Source: an uncultured Bacteroidales bacterium
GTDB lineage: Bacteria > Bacteroidota > Bacteroidia > Bacteroidales > UBA932
Assembly (NCBI GenBank): GCA_905234475.1
Contig: CAJOHX010000018.1
Coordinates: 16,468-62,062 of the forward strand
Direction of reading: 5' to 3'
DNA length: 45,595 bases
The notes beneath the pieces are model-generated. The model was given only the letters and a program-made list of their open reading frames with translations, ran no database searches and had not been told where the DNA came from. Made by a program: the position numbers and the translations under genes. Positions 40,192 through 45,595 of the stretch are shown here, piece by piece; position 1 is the first letter of the stretch, and each line of letters begins with the position of its first letter.

Positions 40192-41624
40192 AAAAACTTT
40201 TGCTGACTCTCGCCGCCGTCTGTCTGTTGGGCGCCGCGGCCAGTGCAGAACGGAAGGAAGTGCACATCCTGTCCGTCAACGACATGCACGCCAAGATCGA
40301 AAACATGCCGCAGCTCGCCGCCATCGCGGACAGCCTGCGCGGCCTGTACCCCGACCTGCTCGTCATCTCCGCCGGTGACAACCGCACCGGCGAGCCCCTC
40401 AACGACCTCTATGAGATCCCGGCCTACCCGATGGTCATCCTGATGAACATGATCGGCTTCGACGCCACCACCATGGGCAACCATGAGTTCGACTCCGGCG
40501 CCGAGGGTCTGGGCAAGCTGATGCACATGTCCGGCTTCGACTACATCTGTGCCAACCTGAATCCCGCACCCGAATTCGGCATCTATCCCCGCGCCACGGA
40601 GATCTTCGACGTGAACGGCGTCAAGGTGGGCTTTGTCGGTGCCGTTGAGGTCAACGACCGCATGACGCCGGACACCCATCCGGACAACGTCAAGGGCCTC
40701 AGCTTCAAGCCCGTCCTCGAGACCCTCCAGCAGTACAAGTGGCTGCGCGATGTGTGCGACGTGGTCATCTACCTCTCCCACATCGGCTATGACGCCGACG
40801 TGGAGATCTCCAAGGACCTCCCCTGGGTGGACGTCATCATCGGCGGCCACTCCCACACCGCGATCGACGGCGGCGAGATGCACAACAACGTGATGATCAC
40901 CCAGGTCGTCAACCGCCTCGTCAACTGCACCCACACCACCATCACCGTTGACAACGGCAAGGTCGTGGGCCGCAAGGCCGAGATCATCAACGTCGCTGAC
41001 TATCCCAAGAAGAATGCGGTCGTCCAGGAAGTGGTCGACTACTTCAGCAACAACCCGGCCTTCCAGCGCGTGCTCGCCACGCTCACGGCCCCGATGACCA
41101 GCTACGAGCAGCTCGGCTGCATGATGACCGACGCCTGGCGTGTGGAGACCGGCTCCGACATCGGCGTGACCAACACCGGCGGCGTCCGCTACGACTACCT
41201 CCCCGCCGGACCGTTCACGGTCAGCGACGTGCTGAGGCTCGATCCGTTCGGCAACGACACCGTCCAGATGGAGCTGACCGGCCAGGAGCTCAAGGATTTC
41301 CTCATCTCCATCAGCCGCAACGACACCTACGGTTTCCCGAAGGTGAGCGGCATCATCTGCAACGTGACCATGGACAAGAAGGATCCCGAGAAGGTCAAGG
41401 ATGTCAAGATCACCTGGCCCGACGGCAGCAAGTTCGACCTAAAAAAGACCTACAAGGTCGTGACCAACAGCTACTCCGCCGCCATCGCGGACTCCCCGCG
41501 CAAGGACCAGGGCCGCAACCTCAACCGCACCACCGCCTCCATCATCCAGGAGTACCTGGAGCACCAGGGCAAGATCGACTACACAGGCGTCTGCAACGTG
41601 TTCCAGACGGTCTCGAAGAAATAG
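40188..41624 (+). CDS. bifunctional metallophosphatase/5'-nucleotidase, exported
   Basis: A 478-residue UshA-like enzyme that removes phosphate from nucleotides in the periplasm. The signal peptide (KKLLLTLAAVCLLGAAASAE) is residues 2-21. The dinuclear metal site is shown by ILSVNDMHAKIEN, ISAGDNRTGEP, MGNHEFDSG, YLSHIGYDAD and IGGHSHTAI. The C-terminal 5_nucleotid_C domain (residues 285-445) has VTNTGGVRYDYLPAGPFTVS, which binds the base. Length is a little below E. coli UshA (550). It is translated from an ATGA overlap with the 67-residue gene and ends in a palindromic repeat plus a strong terminator. Confidence 0.93.
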   Translation: MKKLLLTLAAVCLLGAAASAERKEVHILSVNDMHAKIENMPQLAAIADSLRGLYPDLLVISAGDNRTGEPLNDLYEIPAYPMVILMNMIGFDATTMGNHEFDSGAEGLGKLMHMSGFDYICANLNPAPEFGIYPRATEIFDVNGVKVGFVGAVEVNDRMTPDTHPDNVKGLSFKPVLETLQQYKWLRDVCDVVIYLSHIGYDADVEISKDLPWVDVIIGGHSHTAIDGGEMHNNVMITQVVNRLVNCTHTTITVDNGKVVGRKAEIINVADYPKKNAVVQEVVDYFSNNPAFQRVLATLTAPMTSYEQLGCMMTDAWRVETGSDIGVTNTGGVRYDYLPAGPFTVSDVLRLDPFGNDTVQMELTGQELKDFLISISRNDTYGFPKVSGIICNVTMDKKDPEKVKDVKITWPDGSKFDLKKTYKVVTNSYSAAIADSPRKDQGRNLNRTTASIIQEYLEHQGKIDYTGVCNVFQTVSKK

Positions 41625-41653
41625 GAGATTCGCCGATCAAGTCGGCGAATGAC
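41624..41653 (-). repeat. GTCAT-stem-ATCTCC palindrome (TTCGCCGA class), reverse orientation
   Basis: On the minus strand GTCATTCGCCGA-CTTGA-TCGGCGAATCTCC, a perfect 9-bp stem (41628-41650) starting at the last base of the 5'-nucleotidase stop codon. The CTTGA loop is shared with the CCCGGG class. Confidence 0.75.
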
Positions 41654-41654
41654 G

Positions 41655-41684
41655 AAAAGGGCCCCGCAACCGCGGGGCCTTTTT
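41655..41684 (+). terminator. terminator after 5'-nucleotidase
   Basis: GGCCCCGC / GCGGGGCC stem with AACC loop and a five-T tail. Confidence 0.9.
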
Positions 41685-41692
41685 CATTTATC

Positions 41693-41719
41693 GTCATCCC
41701 GGGCTTGACCCGGGATCTC
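41693..41719 (+). repeat. GTCAT-stem-ATCTC palindrome (CCCGGG class)
   Basis: GTCAT, ATCCCGGG / CCCGGGAT with loop CTTGA, then CTC, ending one base from the stop codon of the convergent PFK gene. It repeats 39906-39932 base for base. Confidence 0.8.
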
Positions 41720-41720
41720 A

Positions 41721-42953
41721 TTACCAGTTCAGGATCTTTTTGAAGTCGTACGCCTCCGGATCGGCGACGTACTTCTTCGCGGCCTCGTAGTCGGCCGGGG
41801 TGATGAAGTGGCAGATGTTGTTGTAGTAGTTCTGGGCGGTGCCGCCCTCGATGGCCACGCGGCGCGGCGGGATCTTGCCCTCTGCGTTCTGCAGGTCCTT
41901 GAGGTACAGCGGATGCGCTTCGCCGAAGGCGTCCACGTACACCATGCAGCCGGTCTCGCCCTTGGTGAAGAGCTCGTAGGCGCCCATGGCGAGCTCGGTG
42001 CAGTACGTCAGGTCGTAGCCAATCGGATCCTGGCAGCGGACATCGTAGCCGATCTCCACGGGACGGGTCTTCACTTTGAGGCCGCCGATCTCCTTGAACT
42101 TCTTCTCGAGGATGTCGTTGAACAGGACGGCCTTGCTGATCTTGCCGAGTTCGGGATGGCCGTGCTCGTCGTAGGTCATGGACACGCCGGCGTTCTTGAT
42201 CTCCTGCGGATCCAGGTCATGGAAGACGCCCTCCGCCACCACGACGGTGCCGTAGTGGATGCCCAGGATGGTGCGCTTGAGGATGGCGGAGAGGGCCAGG
42301 TTCACGATCTTGTCGAGGGTGATGCCGGTCTTGTTGAACATCTCCGGAATGATGGTCATCGGGCAGTGCGTAGCCTCGCCGATACCGAGGGCAAGGTGGC
42401 CGGCGCTGCGGCCCATAGCGCTGATGATGAGCCAGTTGCCGCTGGTGCGGGCATCCTCGTAGACGGTGCGGGCCAGGTGCGCGCCCTCATCCTTGGCGGA
42501 GTTGAAGCCGAAGGTCGGGGTGTTGTTGGGCAGCGGGAGGTCGTTGTCGATCGTCTTCGGGATGTGGATGTTCTTGATCGGGTACTGCTTGGCCTCGAGG
42601 AACTTCGCGATGCGGTTGGCCGTGGAGGCGGTGTCGTCGCCGCCGACGGTCACGAGGAGCTTGATGTTGTTGTCCTGGAACAGGGAGAGGTTGAAGTTCT
42701 TGTCAAAATCCTCCTGGGTGGGTTTAAAACGGCTCATCTGCAGATAGCTGCCGCCCCGGTTGAAGTAGGCGTCCGCCTTGAAGAAATCGATGTCCTCCGT
42801 GCGCGGGGTCGGGCTGAACAGGCCGCTGTAGCCGCCATGCAGGCCGATGACACGATAACCGCCAGACAGGAAGGTCTTGGCAACAGACATTACGACGGTG
42901 TTCATGCCCGGCGCCGGGCCGCCACCGCAAAGGATGATGATGGAATCTTTCAT
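41721..42953 (-). CDS. 6-phosphofructokinase, PPi-dependent type
   Basis: A 410-residue phosphofructokinase. ILCGGGPAPGMNTVVMSVAK opens the nucleotide/PPi site. The key signature is VTVGGDDTAS (residues 102-110) with Asp107 after the GGD, and PKTIDND (132-138) with Lys at the second position. ATP enzymes have GGDGS and PGTIDND at these places, so phosphate transfer from pyrophosphate, in a reversible reaction, is inferred. SAMGRSAGHLALGIGEA and RPVEIGYDVRCQDP hold the sugar site. It stands alone on the minus strand behind a striking inverted repeat. With the pfkA fragment at the left edge, the organism has two PFK types. Confidence 0.92.
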   Translation of the reverse strand: MKDSIIILCGGGPAPGMNTVVMSVAKTFLSGGYRVIGLHGGYSGLFSPTPRTEDIDFFKADAYFNRGGSYLQMSRFKPTQEDFDKNFNLSLFQDNNIKLLVTVGGDDTASTANRIAKFLEAKQYPIKNIHIPKTIDNDLPLPNNTPTFGFNSAKDEGAHLARTVYEDARTSGNWLIISAMGRSAGHLALGIGEATHCPMTIIPEMFNKTGITLDKIVNLALSAILKRTILGIHYGTVVVAEGVFHDLDPQEIKNAGVSMTYDEHGHPELGKISKAVLFNDILEKKFKEIGGLKVKTRPVEIGYDVRCQDPIGYDLTYCTELAMGAYELFTKGETGCMVYVDAFGEAHPLYLKDLQNAEGKIPPRRVAIEGGTAQNYYNNICHFITPADYEAAKKYVADPEAYDFKKILNW

Positions 42954-42979
42954 GGATGTATAATACTAACTGATTTGAG

Positions 42980-43019
42980 ATTTCGTAAATCTCGCGAATT
43001 TACGAAATTCCCATGGGAA
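42980..43019. promoter_or_regulatory. inverted repeat and palindrome upstream of PPi-PFK gene
   Basis: ATTTCGTAAAT (42980-42990) and ATTTACGAAAT (42998-43008) are perfect 11-base arms around CTCGCGA. A perfect 12-base palindrome, TTCCCATGGGAA (43008-43019), abuts them. The site lies 27-66 bases before the ATG, in the promoter or leader, and is a good operator candidate. Confidence 0.55.
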
Positions 43020-43074
43020 ATGCAACTACAGCTACTTCGCTTCGCACGCCTTTCCTCAGGCTACCGTGCGCAGA

Positions 43075-43091
43075 CGCTCCCCGCGTCCCAT
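43075..43091. repeat. 17-base dispersed match (second copy at 2295-2311)
   Basis: CGCTCCCCGCGTCCCAT occurs exactly here and at 2295-2311, both in gaps and in the same orientation. It could be a remnant of a dispersed element. Confidence 0.3.
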
Positions 43092-43102
43092 AGACTGTCC
43101 CG

Positions 43103-43345
43103 TCAGGAGCATTTGTCCTCCAGTTTTCTGATCCTGTCGGAAATAGCGATGATTTCCATCAACACAGCCCAGCAGGCAATCGACAAGAAAACACCGGAAA
43201 CCAGTATCGCCAAGCCTCGGGGCACACACATCTCGGCTCCAGACTCCATGACGCCCTTACTGACAAGGATACTGAACAGAATGCCCCCGACAAGGCCAAT
43301 CCAGGCGAGAGCTAAAATAATAACCTCAATCTTTGTTCTTTTCAT
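43103..43345 (-). CDS. small two-helix membrane protein, unknown function
   Basis: An 80-residue protein with two membrane segments, VIILALAWIGLVGGILFSIL (residues 8-27) and AILVSGVFLSIACWAVLMEI (46-65), joined by a polar loop (GVMESGAEMCVPRG), and a charged tail (RIRKLEDKCS). It has no recognised family. It begins 30 bases after the frameshifted thioredoxin-like gene on the same strand, so it may be in that operon. GC is lower than in the PFK gene. Confidence 0.65.
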   Translation of the reverse strand: MKRTKIEVIILALAWIGLVGGILFSILVSKGVMESGAEMCVPRGLAILVSGVFLSIACWAVLMEIIAISDRIRKLEDKCS

Positions 43346-43375
43346 ATATCGAAACTCTGTAACAGTACATATTAA

Positions 43376-44381
43376 CTACTTCCCAAGCGCCTCCTTCACG
43401 GCCTCACCGATTTGCTCGCAGCGCATGCCCTGCTTAACAATCCGGCCGTCGGGGTCGAGGAGATAGAGGTGCGGAATGCTATGGAAGTCAAACCGATTGA
43501 ACAGTACCTGCTTCGGATCGAGGATCTGGGGGTAGTAGATGCCCAGATCGGCCATGGCCTTCTTGGTGCCGTCTATCTTGTCCCGCACGGGGATGCCCAG
43601 CACAATCAGGCCCTTGTCCTTGTAGTCGTTGTACGCTTTCACTACAAACGGCGTTTCTTTCTTGCAGGGACTACACCAGGAAGCCCAGAATTCGACCAGG
43701 ATATACTTGCCCTGGCCGATGAAGTCATCCAGTGTGCCTTCTTTCTCGGTGAAGGTGCCGTCGGCCTGGAGCTGGATGATGGTGGTACCGGACAGAATCA
43801 GGGATTCATAGTATCCGCCGAGGCTGGCGTCGTTTTTAATCAGGTCGCCGCCCATTTGGTACAGGTCGATGAACTCCTCATCCGGAATGGCGTCGTCAAT
43901 CAGGAAGGTCATTGCCTGGTTGCCGACAGGGTCTTCCAAGTGATTGAGGTAGACCTCCTTGCAGTGGTCGGCCAAAGTCTTGTGCATTTCTTCCATGACA
44001 GCGGCGCCCTCTTCGGACTTCCCGTCCGCGATGAGTCCCATGGCTTTCCCGGTAGCGTCATTGAACTGTTGTAACAGCCACTGCTGGAGTGATATATATT
44101 CTTCTGTGAGGGGGCTGCCGGTCACGGTAGCCGGACCGTCGCCGATCGTCACCGATCGACTTATCCTGAGACATGATTCCGCAGACCAAAGTGGTACTCT
44201 GGTTGGTCGTGAAAGTGAACGCCCCGTCCTGCACGGCGCAGGAATCGATCAGATTCTCTTCCTCATCAATCAGCCAGAGGCTGTCCAGTTGCGATGTAAC
44301 GACACCATGGATGGTGCACACGCCAGGCCTGCATGCACAAATGGTGACAGCTATGAAAACAAACAATAAAGCCTTTTTCAT
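43376..44381 (-). pseudogene. DUF4369/TlpA-like thioredoxin lipoprotein, frameshifted by a 10-bp tandem duplication
   Basis: The first frame, from the ATG at 44381, gives a lipoprotein start (ALLFVFIAVTICAC) and a DUF4369-like strand set (IHGVVTSQLDSLWLIDEEEN), and reaches DKSIGD. There GTCGCCGATC is followed by GTCACCGATC (44138-44157), a 10-base tandem copy with one mismatch, which shifts the frame. The second frame resumes TIGDGPATVTGSPLTEEYIS and carries a thioredoxin domain with CSPC in FWASWCSPCKKETPF and the cis-proline turn SIPHLYLLDPDG. Without the extra ten bases the product would be one protein of about 330 residues. The second half could still be translated from a GTG at 44152. 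Confidence 0.75.
44138..44157. repeat. 10-bp tandem duplication causing the frameshift
   Basis: GTCGCCGATC GTCACCGATC, two units differing at one base, inside the thioredoxin-like gene. Ten is not a multiple of three, so gain or loss of a unit switches the frame. Confidence 0.8.
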
Positions 44382-44382
44382 A

Positions 44383-45595
44383 TCACTGTTTTTGATTATT
44401 CGAACCACCTAACTCCAGCAACCAGCGCTCGGAGAACCCTTCGCGGATATCCTGAACAACACCCTGCGGGGAAATGAGCACGAATGTCGGGATGCCGCGG
44501 CTCTTGAAAGAACGAATGCTTCCGGAACTGCCGGAAGGGTCGCGCCAGTCCGCCCAGGTTACCGGGTGCTCTTCGTGCCCGCGTTGCCAGACGGCGTCCT
44601 TGTCCAGGCTGATGCTTACAATTTCCAGGCGGTCCCCTGCCTTTTCATGCAGTTGCTGCAGGACCGGCATGGATTTGATGCAGGGGCCGCAGCCCAGGCT
44701 CCAGAAGTCCAGCAGTACCATCTTGCCCAGGAACTCGGATAGCCGGCGCGCTCTCCCGGAGCGGTCGATATATTCATAGTCCGGCAGCGTGTCCCCGATG
44801 CGGACAATCTTGACCGGGGATAGGTAGTCTTCAATTTCCCGCCCCTCCGGGGAAGCTTTCATCTCCGGGGACAAACCGTCGAAAAGACGCTCTATCTCTT
44901 GCCTGAAATCCAGATAAAAACCGTTCGCAACCGCTCTAGCGAGGCGTGTCAACTCGTACATCCAGTATTGTCCAATGGGTTCCGTGGCCATCAATTGGAT
45001 CTGTTGCGAGACAAGGATGTTGCCGATTGAGTCCCTCTGCGCCATAAGGTCCCCGGACAGAGTACGCAAGGAGTCCCGCTCTCTATCAGTGAGCGTTGTG
45101 TCAATGGAGAGACGGGAGACGACCGAATTCCGGTCAGCATATAAATCCTGGTAAAGGTCCCAGACAGGCCGGGACATCTTGCTTAGGAAACGCTGGCGCA
45201 TTTTCTGGTCCTTGACTGGGCTGGAGATTTTGGCTGTTTGGAAATGCCGCGCAAGACCCTTGATGCGAACGCGGGCGCCCGGTTCAAGATAAATCTCCGG
45301 AGGATAGCACAACATCTCCGGGACGTAAGCGCGCTTTTCCTCCGGGGGATAATGTACCCTTCTCAACATAATCCCATAATGGTTCCCCGATTCCGAAAGG
45401 GAGTCGAGCTCGAAACGGAACCGGCCTTCACGCAGCGTGTCCACCGCCCACTGCTTGCCAACGTCTCCTTCATAATGAAAAAGAACGGCAATAACGGGAT
45501 CAGAACCGGAAATGCCATCGGCGCGACCTTCGATGACCGTCTTGGATAACCGCCCCGAACAAGCCGACAGGAGCCCGGCAAGCAGGAGGAGTATC
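44383..45595 (-). CDS. DUF4369/TlpA-like thioredoxin lipoprotein (5' end outside window)
   Basis: The frame is open to the right edge. The visible start ILLLLAGLLSAC is a lipobox, so only a few codons are missing. A DUF4369-like N-terminal domain follows (TVIEGRADGISGSDPVIAVL, GRFRFELDSLSESGNHYGIM), then a helical linker. The C-terminal thioredoxin fold has the redox pair CGPC in LLDFWSLGCGPCIKSMPVLQ and GIPTFVLISPQGVV. It likely reduces disulphides at the periplasmic face. It lies one base upstream of the frameshifted paralogue-like gene, in the same operon. These tandem TlpA-like lipoproteins are common in Bacteroidales, with unknown partners. Confidence 0.85.
   Translation of the reverse strand, partial: ILLLLAGLLSACSGRLSKTVIEGRADGISGSDPVIAVLFHYEGDVGKQWAVDTLREGRFRFELDSLSESGNHYGIMLRRVHYPPEEKRAYVPEMLCYPPEIYLEPGARVRIKGLARHFQTAKISSPVKDQKMRQRFLSKMSRPVWDLYQDLYADRNSVVSRLSIDTTLTDRERDSLRTLSGDLMAQRDSIGNILVSQQIQLMATEPIGQYWMYELTRLARAVANGFYLDFRQEIERLFDGLSPEMKASPEGREIEDYLSPVKIVRIGDTLPDYEYIDRSGRARRLSEFLGKMVLLDFWSLGCGPCIKSMPVLQQLHEKAGDRLEIVSISLDKDAVWQRGHEEHPVTWADWRDPSGSSGSIRSFKSRGIPTFVLISPQGVVQDIREGFSERWLLELGGSNNQKQ

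Overview
The window looks like a chromosomal piece of a GC-rich member of the Bacteroidales. The signs are many -7 boxes of the Bacteroidetes type TAnnTTTG, few Shine-Dalgarno sites, lipobox proteins and outer-membrane barrels. There is also an ECF sigma/FecR/TonB-receptor/DUF4249 cassette, an S46 dipeptidyl peptidase, a C10 peptidase with BspA-type leucine-rich repeats, and a TPR-coiled-coil-HTH regulator. A gut or host-associated lineage (Rikenellaceae- or Cryptobacteroides-like) is a guess from gene content. Most of the window is dense, high-GC coding sequence. A block at about 31.1-35.9 kb and the gene at 2.5-3.6 kb are visibly lower in GC.

Layout. 0-2.3 kb: end of an ATP-type phosphofructokinase, a cytidylate-kinase-like protein and a convergent DAACS symporter. 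2.3-3.8 kb: an AAA/DUF4143 ATPase behind a tandem palindromic operator, then tRNA-Ala(CGC). 3.8-6.6 kb: S46 peptidase (DPP11 type) and, divergently, a YhhN membrane protein. 6.6-9.9 kb: a tightly coupled minus-strand operon of small lipoprotein, radical SAM/SPASM enzyme and C10-like cysteine peptidase, the best candidate for an undescribed system. 10.0-15.1 kb: sigma/anti-sigma/TonB receptor/DUF4249 lipoprotein. 15.1-19.8 kb: two coupled GH3 glycosidases. 19.9-22.7 kb: Fe-S aldo/keto reductase and dihydrolipoyl dehydrogenase. 22.8-25.6 kb: tandem nucleoside-hydrolase-like exported proteins. 25.6-29.9 kb: LysR regulator, AspT/YbjL-type transporter and a DPP III-like lipoprotein with an altered metal site. 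29.9-31.0 kb: two flavoprotein-type genes. 31.2-35.8 kb: accessory block with two small envelope proteins (one frameshifted), a TPR regulator, an RHS remnant and an orphan Panacea (DUF4065) antitoxin. 35.9-43 kb: GH43 lipoprotein, threonine aldolase, TrpB2-like enzyme, a 67-residue protein coupled to a 5'-nucleotidase, and a PPi-type phosphofructokinase. 43.1-45.6 kb: a small membrane protein and two thioredoxin-like lipoproteins, one frameshifted by a 10-bp tandem duplication.

How the genes fit together. The window combines central glycolysis (two PFK types), amino-acid and nucleotide salvage, and extracellular use of glycans (GH3, GH43) and peptides (S46, C10, M49-like). The surface uptake cassette has its own sigma/anti-sigma pair. 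A family of short palindromes built as GTCAT-stem-loop-stem-ATCTC sits in at least seven intergenic places, and two copies in mirror orientation flank the low-GC block.
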